A stretch of 64,000 nucleotides of DNA, taken from positions 1-64,000 of the forward strand of contig JAFEEQ010000021.1 of NCBI GenBank assembly GCA_018241025.1, in the 5' to 3' direction. This document shows positions 18,760-29,873 of this stretch, piece by piece. Both the position numbers and the translations under genes were made by a program. How positions within the stretch are numbered: position 1 is the stretch's first letter; every line of letters begins with the position of its first letter. This DNA is from Pseudomonadota bacterium. Lineage in GTDB: Bacteria > Pseudomonadota > Alphaproteobacteria > Micropepsales > Micropepsaceae. The notes beneath the pieces are model-generated. The model was not told the origin of the DNA and searched no databases. It saw nothing but the letters and a program-made list of their open reading frames with translations.

Positions 18760-19617
18760 CTACTGCGCGGCGTAATAATCCGGCCGGCTGACGAAAGCGG
18801 CGCCGATGACGTGGCCATAGCCGTTCTTCTGCACCAGCACCGCGAGGCCGTCATGCGGCAGACCGTTGAAGGCCGAGCGCGGCAGCGTGAGATGCAGCGA
18901 CTTGCCCTTGAACACGCCGACGGCGCGGATATCGGCGGCGACGTTGGTATAGACGACCGTGTGGCCCTGATTCTCGCCGGCGCCGATCTTCACCGGAACC
19001 TGGCCGCGCAGATGCACGAGCCAGACCGTGGCGTTGTGGACGCCCGACACCGGTGCGATGTCGATCTGCAATTCCTGCGGCGACTCGCGGATCGAGACCG
19101 GCACGAGCGGATCGGCGGAGCGTGGCGGCGCCGCGGCGCGCACGGTTCCGACCGCAACGGCGCGGGCCTGATCGGCGGCGAGACGGGCAGCTTCGGCGCG
19201 GGCCATCTCGACATCGGCACTGGCCGCCTCGATATCCGCCTTGCGCTGCATGATCGCGAGCTCGACGTTGTTCGCGCGGCTGCCGACGACATCGACCGAA
19301 CCGTCGACGATGATCTGCGGCGTATAGACTCCGCCATGACCCATGGCCGCGGCATAAGCCTTCTGGCGCCGCGTGTTGGCGTCGGTCGCCAGCGTGTCCT
19401 TCCAGCCGAGCATGTCCCAATAGGTGATGGGCAGGCTGATCGCGATGATGTCGCCGCGATGGGCGAGGCGGGAGAGCAGCGCGTCGGCGGGCGGACAGGA
19501 GCTGCAGCCCTGGCTGGTGAAGAGCTCAACCACGACCGGGCGGCCACCCGCCGCGGCCGGCCCGGCGGCCAGCATGGCGAAGAATAGAACGGCCAGGGTG
19601 CGGCGCAGCGAAACCAT
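18760..19617 (-). CDS. DUF1223 secreted thioredoxin-like protein
   Basis: 285 residues with an N-terminal signal peptide (RTLAVLFFAMLAAGPAAAGG). The hallmark ELFTSQGCSSCPPADALLSR lies at about 31-50; the CSSC pair sits where a thioredoxin-fold active site would be, so a periplasmic redox role is plausible. GVYTPQIIVDG is the second conserved stretch. An Ala-rich helical insertion (KADIEAASADVEMARAEAAR) lies mid-protein. The biochemical role of DUF1223 is not established. Confidence 0.88.
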   Translation of the reverse strand: MVSLRRTLAVLFFAMLAAGPAAAGGRPVVVELFTSQGCSSCPPADALLSRLAHRGDIIAISLPITYWDMLGWKDTLATDANTRRQKAYAAAMGHGGVYTPQIIVDGSVDVVGSRANNVELAIMQRKADIEAASADVEMARAEAARLAADQARAVAVGTVRAAAPPRSADPLVPVSIRESPQELQIDIAPVSGVHNATVWLVHLRGQVPVKIGAGENQGHTVVYTNVAADIRAVGVFKGKSLHLTLPRSAFNGLPHDGLAVLVQKNGYGHVIGAAFVSRPDYYAAQ

Positions 19618-19868
19618 CCATCCGACATTAGGGGCTTCGGCGCGGCGGCTCCAGTCACTTCAACTTGAAGCTGGTTTCACCTTCTCACGGTGGCGCGAGC
19701 GGCGACCTGTGTCTCTGCAGCCGCAGCCGGCAGGAACATGACGCTTCGGAACGGGTGCGCAGTTGACCGCTTCGGGGGCCGCAAATAGGTTCCGCGCCCA
19801 ATTTGGCGTGGGCAACGGTGGCGGGAGAATCCCGTCCGCCGCGATCCCGCTTTGAACGGAGCGATGCG

Positions 19869-20861
19869 ATGACGCAAATCACCGTTGAAAACCTTGGCAA
19901 AATTTATCGCGTGGCGGCGCGCGATCCCGGCCTTGCGGGGGCATTCCGCGGACTTTTCCGGCGGCGGATGCGCGAGATCGTGGCGCTGCACAATGTGAGT
20001 TTTTCGCTGAAGGAAGGTGAACTGCTCGGCTTCATCGGACCGAACGGGGCGGGAAAATCGACAACCATCAAGATCCTCTCCGGCATCCTGCGGCCTTCGA
20101 GCGGGCGCTGCACGGTGGGCGGGCTGGTGCCATGGGAGGACCGCATCGCCCATGTCGGGCGCATCGGCGTGGTGTTCGGCCAGCGCACCCAGCTGTGGTG
20201 GGACCTGCCGATCGTCGAAAGTCTGGAGTTGCTGCGCGACATCTATCGCGTCGAACCGGCGCGCTATCGTGCGACCTTCGACCGGCTGGTGGCGATGCTG
20301 AAGATCGAGGGCTTCCTCGACACGCCGCTGCGCCAGCTTTCGCTCGGCCAGCGCATGCGAGCGGAAATCGCCGCCGCGCTGATCCATTCGCCGCGCATCC
20401 TGTTCCTCGACGAGCCGACCATCGGCCTCGATGCGGTGTCCAAGCTGGCGCTGCGCGATTTCGTGAAGGCGCTGAACCGCGACGAGGGCGTGACCGTGCT
20501 TCTGACCACGCACGACATGCACGACATCGAGGCGCTGGCGCGGCGGGTGATCATCATCGGCAACGGCAAGCTGCTGCGCGATTCCAGCTTCGAAGCGATG
20601 CGCGCCGATGTGCTCGGCGAGCGGCGGCTGTTCGTCGACTTCGCCGGCGATGCGCCGCCGCCGATGTTCGAGGGCGCGACGATCAAGGCACGCGACGGGC
20701 GCACGGTGGAATACGGCTTCGATCCCGCCGCCCTGCCCGCGCATGCGCTGATCGCGCGCGTCGCGGCGGCGGCCGAGGTTGCCGACATCCGCGTCGAGGA
20801 CCCCAAGATCGAGGAAGTGATCGCGCGATTCTATGCGCTGCACGGCGCGGTGGAGGGCTGA
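19869..20861 (+). CDS. ABC-2 type exporter ATPase
   Basis: 330 residues. Walker A GPNGAGKSTT, Q-loop FGQRTQLWWDLP, signature LSLGQRMR, Walker B ILFLDEPTIGLD and H-loop TTHDMHD are intact. The FGQRTQLWWDLP segment and a C-terminal extension of about 90 residues are typical of ATPases that pair with PF06182 (DUF990) permeases, a group that includes viologen and drug exporters. The start ATG at 19869 was chosen because the family begins ITVENLGKIY; the frame is open 22 codons earlier. Its two permeases lie downstream at 21643 and 22467 but are separated from it by a toxin-antitoxin pair. Confidence 0.92.
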   Translation: MTQITVENLGKIYRVAARDPGLAGAFRGLFRRRMREIVALHNVSFSLKEGELLGFIGPNGAGKSTTIKILSGILRPSSGRCTVGGLVPWEDRIAHVGRIGVVFGQRTQLWWDLPIVESLELLRDIYRVEPARYRATFDRLVAMLKIEGFLDTPLRQLSLGQRMRAEIAAALIHSPRILFLDEPTIGLDAVSKLALRDFVKALNRDEGVTVLLTTHDMHDIEALARRVIIIGNGKLLRDSSFEAMRADVLGERRLFVDFAGDAPPPMFEGATIKARDGRTVEYGFDPAALPAHALIARVAAAAEVADIRVEDPKIEEVIARFYALHGAVEG

Positions 20862-20867
20862 GATGAA

Positions 20868-20896
20868 TTGTGATTTCAGGGTGTTTTTGCTAGGGT
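20868..20896 (+). promoter_or_regulatory. Candidate promoter of the Phd/VapC module
   Basis: TTGTGA, a 17-base spacer and TAGGGT, starting 7 bases after the ATPase stop. The antitoxin ATG is only 6 bases past the -10 box, so the transcript would be leaderless or nearly so. The call is by eye against the -35/-10 consensus. Confidence 0.45.
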
Positions 20897-20902
20897 GCGC
20901 AC

Positions 20903-21208
20903 ATGTTGCGCGTGAAGATAGACGAGCTGAAGACTGGGCTATCGCGCCTTCTCCGACGGGTGAAGGCGGGAGAGAGTGTGGTCGTCTATGATGGCGACAC
21001 CCCCATTGCGCGGATCGAGCCAATGGCTGCCGCTGAACGGCCGACGCCCAAGACGGACGACGAGCGCCTGGCGTCGCTTGTCGCCCGCGGGATCGCCCTG
21101 GCACCGAAAAATCCGAACCCGGACTGGAGCTTTCTCAACGAGCCCTTGCCCAAGGCGGATTCGAGCGTCCTGGAAGCCTTGCTCGAAGAGCGTCGGGACG
21201 GCCGTTGA
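20903..21208 (+). CDS. Phd/YefM-type antitoxin
   Basis: 101 residues. The N-terminal Phd fold is clear: LRVKIDELKTGLSRLLRRVK then AGESVVVYDGDTPIARIEPM. The remainder is a disordered toxin-binding tail with PNPDWSFLNEPLPKADSSVL. It is followed by a PIN toxin whose TTG start overlaps its stop. The module sits between the ATPase and permeases of an ABC exporter and has its own apparent promoter. Confidence 0.88.
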   Translation: MLRVKIDELKTGLSRLLRRVKAGESVVVYDGDTPIARIEPMAAAERPTPKTDDERLASLVARGIALAPKNPNPDWSFLNEPLPKADSSVLEALLEERRDGR

Positions 21209-21627
21209 GGTTCTGGGATACATCGGCAATCGTCCCTCTCTTCGTGGACGAAAGCCGTTCCTTGGATATGAAAGCCATCGCCTTCGCCGATCCCAGGTTT
21301 GCAGTGTGGTGGGCAGCGGGAACGGAGTGCATCTCCGCCTTGTCGCGCCGGCTTCGCGCAAATCAGATCAGTCAATCGGTTTACAGCGCGGGCATGAGTC
21401 GATTGGCAGCGGCAAGAGCGCAGTGGACCGAGTTTCCGCCCACAGCGCAATTGCGCGACAGCGCGGAACGCCTGTTGCAGGTCCACCCGCTTCGCACCGC
21501 GGATGCGCTGCAGCTGGCTGCTGCACTGCAAGCAGCCGATGGGGCGCCTGGCTCCTTACCCTTCGTTTGCCTCGACAATCGGCTGGCAGACGCAGCCCGC
21601 GCCGAGGGATTTGCGATCGAGCCCTGA
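21205..21627 (+). CDS. vapC: PIN-domain ribonuclease toxin (VapC type)
   Basis: 140 residues. Acidic metal-binding residues of PIN nucleases are all present: Asp5 (FWDTSA), Glu41 (GTECISAL), Asp100 (RTADALQL) and Asp123 (LDNRLADAA), so the enzyme should cut RNA when free. It starts at TTG overlapping the antitoxin stop (TTGA), a weak coupled start that would keep toxin below antitoxin. It is 15 bases upstream of the first ABC permease. Confidence 0.9.
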   Translation: MRFWDTSAIVPLFVDESRSLDMKAIAFADPRFAVWWAAGTECISALSRRLRANQISQSVYSAGMSRLAAARAQWTEFPPTAQLRDSAERLLQVHPLRTADALQLAAALQAADGAPGSLPFVCLDNRLADAARAEGFAIEP

Positions 21628-21642
21628 ACGCGGAGACGCGTC

Positions 21643-22464
21643 GTGGCTGAGATCGCCCTGCCCTATCTCTCGATCCTGCGCGTCCGCTTCCAGCTGATGC
21701 TGCAATATCGCGCCGCGGCCTTCGCCGGCTTCGCCACGCAGTGCTGGTGGGGCGTGATCAAGGTGATGGTGCTGGCCGCATTCTATGCCGGCCATCCCGA
21801 CCAGCCGATCACCCTGGCACAGGCCATCACCTATACCTGGCTCGGACAGGGCCTGCTCGGGCTGATGCCGTGGAACGCCGATCCGGAGGTCTCCGAAGCA
21901 GTAGAAACCGGCAACATCGCCTATGAGCGGCTGCGCCCGGTCGATACCCATACGCTGTGGCTCTCGCGCGCGCTGGCGGCACGCGTCGGCACGACGACGC
22001 TGCGGGTGTTTCCGATGGTGTTGGCAGCCGGCGTGCTGCCGCCGTTGATCGGACTCGGGCAATGGGCCTGGGCGCCGCCGCCGAATGCCGGGGCCGCCGC
22101 GCTTTTCGCGGTATCGATCGCGCTCGCTGCCCTTTTGTCCTCGACCTGCGTGGTCCTGCTCAATGTCGCGGTCGCTGCGCTGAAGACGCGGCGCGCGGCC
22201 AATATCGCGGCGACGCTGGTGAACCCGCTCTCCGGCATGATCGTGCCGCTGGCGCTGATGCCGCACTGGCTGCAGGGCTTCCTGTTCTGGCAGCCCTTCG
22301 CGGGGATCGTCGACATCCCCTATCGCATCTATTTCGCCAACTTGACAGGCGCGGCGGCGTGGGAAGGCATTGCGGCGCAGAGTCTATGGATCGCGGTGTT
22401 CATCATGGGCGGACGCATATGGCTCGAACGCGTGCTGGCGCGCGTCGACATGCAGGGGAGCTGA
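21643..22464 (+). CDS. ABC-2 family exporter permease (PF06182-like), first subunit
   Basis: 273 residues from GTG. It starts with the amphipathic LPYLSILRVRFQLMLQYRAA elbow, then six hydrophobic helices. TGNIAYERLRPVDTHTLWLS and the helix-5 region LVNPLSGMIVPLALMPHWLQ match the DUF990 group. It forms a heterodimer with the next permease, energised by the ATPase at 19869. The 15-base gap to vapC means it is probably read through from the TA transcript too. Confidence 0.88.
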   Translation: MAEIALPYLSILRVRFQLMLQYRAAAFAGFATQCWWGVIKVMVLAAFYAGHPDQPITLAQAITYTWLGQGLLGLMPWNADPEVSEAVETGNIAYERLRPVDTHTLWLSRALAARVGTTTLRVFPMVLAAGVLPPLIGLGQWAWAPPPNAGAAALFAVSIALAALLSSTCVVLLNVAVAALKTRRAANIAATLVNPLSGMIVPLALMPHWLQGFLFWQPFAGIVDIPYRIYFANLTGAAAWEGIAAQSLWIAVFIMGGRIWLERVLARVDMQGS

Positions 22465-22466
22465 GC

Positions 22467-23270
22467 ATGGGCGAAGCTGCACTTCTCGGACGTTACATCC
22501 GCAACTGCCTGCGGGCGCAGATGCTCTATCCGACGGCCTTTCTGCTGCGCATGACGACACAGTTCACCGTGACCATCGTCGAGTTCGGCGGGCTCTATGC
22601 GCTGTTCGCGCGCTTCGGCCATATCCGGGGCTGGAATTTCGCCGAGGTCGCACTGTTCTACGGCGTGGTGAGCATCGCATTCTCGCTCTGCGATATGGGC
22701 GCGCGCGGCTTCGATATGTTCGGGCCGCAATTCGTGAAGACCGGCGATTTCGACCGCGTTCTGCTGCGCCCGCGCTCGGCGACGGTGCAACTCGCCGGAT
22801 TCGAATTCGGCTTCACCTCGATCGGACGTCTGGCGCAGGGCGCGGTCGCGACGGCGGTCGCGCTGTCGCTGCTGCCGCTTGTCTGGACGGTTGCGAAGGC
22901 GGCGCTGCTGTTGTGGGCGATCGCGGGCGGCTTCGCGCTGTTCTACGGCATCCTGATCCTGCAGGGCACGCTGTCGTTCTGGACGGTGGAAAGTCTGGAG
23001 ATCGTCAATGCGATCACCTATGGCGGCGTCGAGGCGGCGCAATACCCGCTCGACATCTATGCCGAATGGTTCCGCAAATTCCTGATCTTCGTCGTGCCGC
23101 TCGGCTGCACCGTGTATTTTCCGGTCGCGGCGATCCTGGGCAAGAGTGCGATGACAGGGCTGCCGGAATGGCTCGGGGTGCTGTCGCCGGCGGCGGGGTT
23201 CGTGTTCCTGGGTGTTGCCTTCGCGGCCTGGGGACGCGGGATCGCGCATTATACGAGCACGGGGAGTTAG
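22467..23270 (+). CDS. ABC-2 family exporter permease (PF06182-like), second subunit
   Basis: 267 residues from ATG at 22467, two bases after the previous stop. Six helices. The elbow YIRNCLRAQMLYPTAFLLRM is followed by the family-typical ARGFDMFGPQFVKTGDFDRVLLRP and TVESLEIVNAITYGG segments. The pair plus ATPase resembles three-gene exporters for organic cations or antibiotics; the substrate cannot be read from sequence. Confidence 0.88.
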   Translation: MGEAALLGRYIRNCLRAQMLYPTAFLLRMTTQFTVTIVEFGGLYALFARFGHIRGWNFAEVALFYGVVSIAFSLCDMGARGFDMFGPQFVKTGDFDRVLLRPRSATVQLAGFEFGFTSIGRLAQGAVATAVALSLLPLVWTVAKAALLLWAIAGGFALFYGILILQGTLSFWTVESLEIVNAITYGGVEAAQYPLDIYAEWFRKFLIFVVPLGCTVYFPVAAILGKSAMTGLPEWLGVLSPAAGFVFLGVAFAAWGRGIAHYTSTGS

Positions 23271-23290
23271 GGGATCTCGCTCTCTCACCT

Positions 23291-23423
23291 CGTCATGGCC
23301 GGCTTCGTGCCGGCCATCCATGATCTCGATGCATTGGTGTTGTACGACTGTGCGTCGCCGAGCAAGCTCGGCGAATGCAGGCTTGGGTGATCTTGGATGG
23401 CCGGGACAAGCCCGGCCATGACG
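23291..23423. repeat. Inverted repeat, family C copy 2
   Basis: Arms CGTCATGGCCGG and CCGGCCATGACG with a second pair of CCGGC hairpins inside. It lies between the convergent permease and epimerase genes and may serve as their terminator. Confidence 0.75.
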
Positions 23424-23434
23424 GTTGAGGGACT

Positions 23435-24385
23435 TCACAAACACCCCAGCCCCGTCAGCGTCGCGCGCACCGCGTCGTCGACCGGGGTGTGCGGCTCGGG
23501 GCCGATGAGCGCTTCGAGTTTGGTGTTGTCGAGACGGATCGGCGTCTTCCAGAGATAACGCATCTCGAACATCTCGCGGAACAGCGGCACGAAAGGCGAA
23601 GCGAGGCCGATGGCGCTCCAGGGCAGGCGCCAGACCGGCACGTCGCGGCCGATGACGCGGCGGATCGAGTCGACGAGTTCACCGCCCCGTTCGAACCAGT
23701 GGCCGCGCGTGTGGAAGCGGTCGAAGGGCGCGAGACGATCCTCGCGGTCGATCACGCGCAGCATGGTTTCGGCGACGTCGGGCAGATAGCCCCAGGCGTG
23801 ACCGACCTTGAGCGCACCGGGATAGACGATCCGCGTGACCGGCTTGCCGGGTGTTACGAGGCCCTGACCGAACCAGTTGTTCCGCGCCACCGGTCCGAAG
23901 AAATCGCCGATCCGGACAATGACCACGCGTACGCCGTCGCGCGAGGCGGCTTTGAGGCGCTGCTCCATCGTGACGCGCAAGAGGCCCTTGCGCGTCGTCG
24001 GATGCTGGGGCGAATCCTCGCGCAGCGCCGGGAAGGCGTCGCGGCCGTAATTGTAGATCGTGCCGGGGAAGAGGATGCGCGCGCCGCTCGCTTTCGCCGC
24101 GGCGATGGTGGCGTCGAGCATGGGCACCACGGTGCCGGCCCAGTTGCGGTAGCCGGGCGGATTGGCGCCGTGGAAAATGAGGTCGGTGCCGCGCGCCGCC
24201 GCGGTGACGTCTTCGGGGCGCATCGCATCGCCAGCAATCCATTCGACCGCGAGCGCCGAATTCCGGCGCGCCGCCGCCTTCGGATCACGGTTCAGCGCTT
24301 TCACAGTCCAGCCGCGCTTGAGGAGGCCGACAGCCACTTCGCCGCCGACACCGCCGCTCGCACCGATCACCAGAGCCGTTTTCAT
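23435..24385 (-). CDS. NAD(P)-dependent epimerase/reductase-like protein (atypical SDR)
   Basis: 316 residues with a dinucleotide loop ALVIGASGGVGGEVAVGLL. Later segments are typical of extended/atypical SDRs: GTDLIFHGANPPGYRNW, ILFPGTIYNYG (YG in place of the usual YxxxK) and IVRIGDFFGP. The canonical YxxxK pair is not evident, so it may bind NAD(P) without classical catalysis. It is divergent from a LysR gene, which probably regulates it. Confidence 0.8.
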   Translation of the reverse strand: MKTALVIGASGGVGGEVAVGLLKRGWTVKALNRDPKAAARRNSALAVEWIAGDAMRPEDVTAAARGTDLIFHGANPPGYRNWAGTVVPMLDATIAAAKASGARILFPGTIYNYGRDAFPALREDSPQHPTTRKGLLRVTMEQRLKAASRDGVRVVIVRIGDFFGPVARNNWFGQGLVTPGKPVTRIVYPGALKVGHAWGYLPDVAETMLRVIDREDRLAPFDRFHTRGHWFERGGELVDSIRRVIGRDVPVWRLPWSAIGLASPFVPLFREMFEMRYLWKTPIRLDNTKLEALIGPEPHTPVDDAVRATLTGLGCL

Positions 24386-24463
24386 CGCCTTGTCCTCACA
24401 CCTATGGGTGAGAGATGCGGCCTGCGGGACTCAAGAACAATTGCGCAGGCGTGAAGGGTTGCT

Positions 24464-24477
24464 ATACGATTTCGTAT
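24464..24477. promoter_or_regulatory. Palindrome overlapping the LysR start
   Basis: ATACGA-TT-TCGTAT, a perfect 14-base palindrome covering the first bases of the LysR start codon. A TTGCGC-N16-TATACG promoter could overlap it. Position suggests autoregulation and control of the divergent epimerase gene. Confidence 0.45.
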
Positions 24478-25375
24478 GGCACGCTCTGACCCCAAATGGG
24501 AAACCTACCGGACCTTCCTTGCGGTGATGACCGAAGGCAGCCTGTCGGCGGCGGCGCGCAAGCTGCTGCTGACCCAGCCGACGGCGGGGCGGCATATCGA
24601 TGAGCTCGAAGAAGCGCTCGGCCAGAAGCTGTTCACCCGCTCGCAGGCCGGATTGATCGCGACGCAGGCGGCGCGCGAGCTTCTGCCCCATGCCCAGGCG
24701 ATGGCAAGCGCGGCACAGGCGCTGGTGCGCACCGCTTCGGGCGCCGAGGGCGAGGAGCGCGGCACGGTACGGCTGACCGCCAGCGTTTTCGTCGGCGGCG
24801 AGGTGTTGCCGGAGATCCTGACGCGCTTCCGCGGCGCGCATCCCGGCATTGCGATCGAGCTCGTGCTCTCCGATGCGACGCAGGACCTCCTGCGCCGTGA
24901 CGCCGATATCGCGGTGCGGATGGTGCAGCCGAAGCAGGATGCGCTGGTGGCGAAGAAGATCGGCACCACAGCGCTCGGCCTCTTCGCGCGGCGCGACTAT
25001 CTGGAGCGCTATGGCACGCCGCAATCGCTGAACGATGTCGCCGGCCATGCCATCATCGGCTACGACCGCGAGACGGCGTTCGAGCGCGGGTTGAAGGCGA
25101 TGGGGCTTCCGCTGACGCGGGAGATGTTCACGCTGCGCGTCGACAACGACCAGGCGCGGGCGAATGCACTGCGGGCCGGGTTCGGCATCGGCGTGTGCCA
25201 GATCGGGGTCGCGAAGCGCGAGCCGGATCTCGTGCACATCCTGCCCAAGGCGTTCCGGATCGAGCTGCCGCTCTGGCTGGTGATGCATAAGGACCTGCGC
25301 AACACGCGGCGGATGCGAATCTTGTTCGACTTCCTGGTGGACGAGCTAAAGGCCTATGCGGCGGTGAGCCGGTAA
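24476..25375 (+). CDS. LysR-family transcriptional regulator
   Basis: 299 residues. N-terminal winged HTH with FLAVMTEGSLSAAARKLLLT and QPTAGRHIDELEEALGQKLF; effector domain from about residue 92 (RLTASVFVGGEVLPEIL). Length and layout are normal. It is divergent from the epimerase-like gene with 90 bases between starts, the usual LysR/target arrangement. The inducer is unknown. Confidence 0.92.
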   Translation: MARSDPKWETYRTFLAVMTEGSLSAAARKLLLTQPTAGRHIDELEEALGQKLFTRSQAGLIATQAARELLPHAQAMASAAQALVRTASGAEGEERGTVRLTASVFVGGEVLPEILTRFRGAHPGIAIELVLSDATQDLLRRDADIAVRMVQPKQDALVAKKIGTTALGLFARRDYLERYGTPQSLNDVAGHAIIGYDRETAFERGLKAMGLPLTREMFTLRVDNDQARANALRAGFGIGVCQIGVAKREPDLVHILPKAFRIELPLWLVMHKDLRNTRRMRILFDFLVDELKAYAAVSR

Positions 25376-25390
25376 AGGTCGCTCTCGAAA

Positions 25391-25437
25391 ATACATGTTT
25401 TGTGTATATTGCGTTATTTACATGTTTTATGTATTCT
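25391..25437 (+). promoter_or_regulatory. Tandem operator and promoter of the Phd/PemK module
   Basis: Two 16-base copies, TACATGTTTTGTGTAT (25392-25407) and TACATGTTTTATGTAT (25419-25434), with a 27-base period. Each has complementary ends (ATACA/TGTAT or TACAT/ATGTA). A possible promoter TTGCGT-N17-TATTCT (25409-25437) overlaps the second copy. The region is strikingly AT-rich for this genome. The antitoxin ATG lies 6 bases after the -10 box. Confidence 0.65.
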
Positions 25438-25443
25438 CTATTG

Positions 25444-25680
25444 ATGACCAAGCACACCACCACCGCCGCAGAACTCGTCCGCCAATTCTCGCATTACAGC
25501 GATCTGGCGCTGAAGGAGCCTGTCGTCATCACCAAGAACGGCCGGCCGCGAAACGTGATGATCTCAGTCGACGAGTACGAGCGGTTGAAGCTGCGCGACC
25601 GGCAGGTTTTCCTGGCCGAAGACACGCCGCAGGAGTTCATTGACGACATGAAGGCCTACCTCCGCGGCGAAAAAGCTTGA
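25444..25680 (+). CDS. Phd-type antitoxin
   Basis: 78 residues from ATG at 25444. TTAAELVRQFSHYSDLALKE and PVVITKNGRPRNVMISVDEY form a compact Phd fold, and the tail EDTPQEFIDDMKAYLRGEKA binds toxin. Upstream in-frame ATGs at 25402 and 25429 lie inside the operator region and are rejected as starts. The stop overlaps the TTG start of the toxin. Confidence 0.85.
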   Translation: MTKHTTTAAELVRQFSHYSDLALKEPVVITKNGRPRNVMISVDEYERLKLRDRQVFLAEDTPQEFIDDMKAYLRGEKA

Positions 25681-26114
25681 GCGCAAACGTGCCGCAGCGC
25701 GGCAGCGTCGTGCGATATTCCTATCTGTGGGCGCGCGAGCATCGGCGCGGACAGATCGAGGGACTGAAGGATCGGCCGACGCTGGTTCTCTCGCTCTCCA
25801 TTCGCGTCGAAAACAATCGCACGCGCGTATTGGTCGTTCCTGTAACGCACGCACGTCCGGCAAACCCTGCCGATGGCGTCGAAATACCGGCAGCGGTCAA
25901 ACGTCAACTTGGCCTTGATCGCGAGCCGGCTTGGATCGTGACAACGGAAAGCAACACGTTCACATGGCCCGGGCCGGACCTTCGCCCGATACCGGAGAAG
26001 CCGGCGGGCACTTTTATATATGGCCAAGTGCCCGACGGCCTGCTGCGCGAAGTGACGGAATGCTTCATTCGCAACAAGGAACGCGGCGCAATCGTTCCGC
26101 GGGACGAAACCTGA
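25677..26114 (+). CDS. PemK/MazF-like toxin
   Basis: 145 residues. The N-terminal RGSVVRYSYLWAREHRRGQ then DRPTLVLSL and VLVVPVTHARP match the PemK/MazF-like barrel group, which are mRNA-cutting toxins. The length is above the usual 110 because of a C-terminal helix (LREVTECFIRNKERG). The TTG start overlaps the antitoxin stop; a GTG at 25689 is the alternative. Its stop codon directly abuts the acnA stop on the other strand with no base between. Confidence 0.75.
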   Translation: MSANVPQRGSVVRYSYLWAREHRRGQIEGLKDRPTLVLSLSIRVENNRTRVLVVPVTHARPANPADGVEIPAAVKRQLGLDREPAWIVTTESNTFTWPGPDLRPIPEKPAGTFIYGQVPDGLLREVTECFIRNKERGAIVPRDET

Positions 26115-28826
<2,712 letters not shown>

Positions 28827-28966
28827 GGGGGCGCCTTCTGTGCGAGAGAGCGGATAGATGGGGGCCGGTTTAGTCCCGATTCCGCGAGATTCCAAGCTCC
28901 CGCTGCGTCACGGTGGCCGCGCGGCGCGGGGCGTGACAAACTGCCGAAAAATACGGGGGAAACGAC

Positions 28967-29770
28967 ATGGCCGCCGAGCACGTTCGGGTCGAGCGCAACG
29001 GACCTGTGACGACCGTCATCCTGGACCGCGGCCATGCGCGCAACGCGGTCGACCGGCCGACGGCCGATGCCCTGGTCAAGGCGTTCCTCGACTTCGAGCA
29101 TGACAATTCTGCGAAGGCAGCGGTGCTGTGGGGCGCGGGCGGGAATTTCTGCGCCGGCGCCGACCTTAAAGGTATGAGCGAGGGCCGTGGCAACCGCATC
29201 ATCGCGCCCGGCCAGCATTACGATCCCCATGCCGGCGATGCGCCGATGGGTCCGACTCGCATGCGGCTGCTCAAGCCGGTGATCGCGGCGGTCTCCGGCT
29301 ATGCGGTTGCGGGCGGGCTGGAGCTTGCCTGCTGGTGCGACATGCGTGTTGCCGAAGAAGATGCGGTGTTCGGCGTGTTCTGCCGGCGCTGGGGCGTGCC
29401 GCTGATCGATGGCGGCACGGTGCGCCTGCCGCGCCTGATCGGCCAATCGCGGGCGATGGACATGATTCTGACCGGACGGCCGGTCGGCGCCGAAGAGGCC
29501 TATGCCTTCGGGCTCGCCAATCGCGTGGTGCCGAACGGACAGTCGCGCCAGGTCGCGGAAGAGCTCGCGCTCGAGATCACCCGATTCCCGGAGATCTGCA
29601 TGAAGGGCGACCGGATGTCGGTGATGGACCAGTGGGACCATGAGCATCACCGCGCGATGATCAACGAGTTCAAGATCGGCACCGCGACGCTGCAAACCGG
29701 AGAGGCCCGCGCCGGCGCCTCGCGCTTCGCCGGCGGCAAGGGGCGCGGCGGGAGCTTCGAGGACCTATAG
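28967..29770 (+). CDS. Enoyl-CoA hydratase/isomerase family protein
   Basis: 267 residues. Crotonase fold with oxyanion-hole segments GAGGNFCAGADLKGM and SGYAVAGGLELACWCDMRVA. RRWGVPLIDGGTVRLPRLIG holds the region of the catalytic acid; the second glutamate of classical hydratases is replaced here (VPLIDGGT), so the reaction may not be hydration. It has a Gly-rich C-terminus. GGGGGAAACGAC precedes the ATG. It diverges from acnA. Confidence 0.88.
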   Translation: MAAEHVRVERNGPVTTVILDRGHARNAVDRPTADALVKAFLDFEHDNSAKAAVLWGAGGNFCAGADLKGMSEGRGNRIIAPGQHYDPHAGDAPMGPTRMRLLKPVIAAVSGYAVAGGLELACWCDMRVAEEDAVFGVFCRRWGVPLIDGGTVRLPRLIGQSRAMDMILTGRPVGAEEAYAFGLANRVVPNGQSRQVAEELALEITRFPEICMKGDRMSVMDQWDHEHHRAMINEFKIGTATLQTGEARAGASRFAGGKGRGGSFEDL

Positions 29771-29873
29771 CCCGGTCCCAAATTCGCCCCATTCGTCTCC
29801 TAGCGTCAGGTTGGGGGCACGCCGGTATCTGCCGGTGCGCGGCTGGGATCGGTAACAAGCGACAAGAGGGCGA

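Noticed and set aside
28827..28895. N-terminal extension of acnA by 23 codons to an upstream ATG
   Set aside because: The extension has no similarity to aconitases and the GTG start gives a normal N-terminus.
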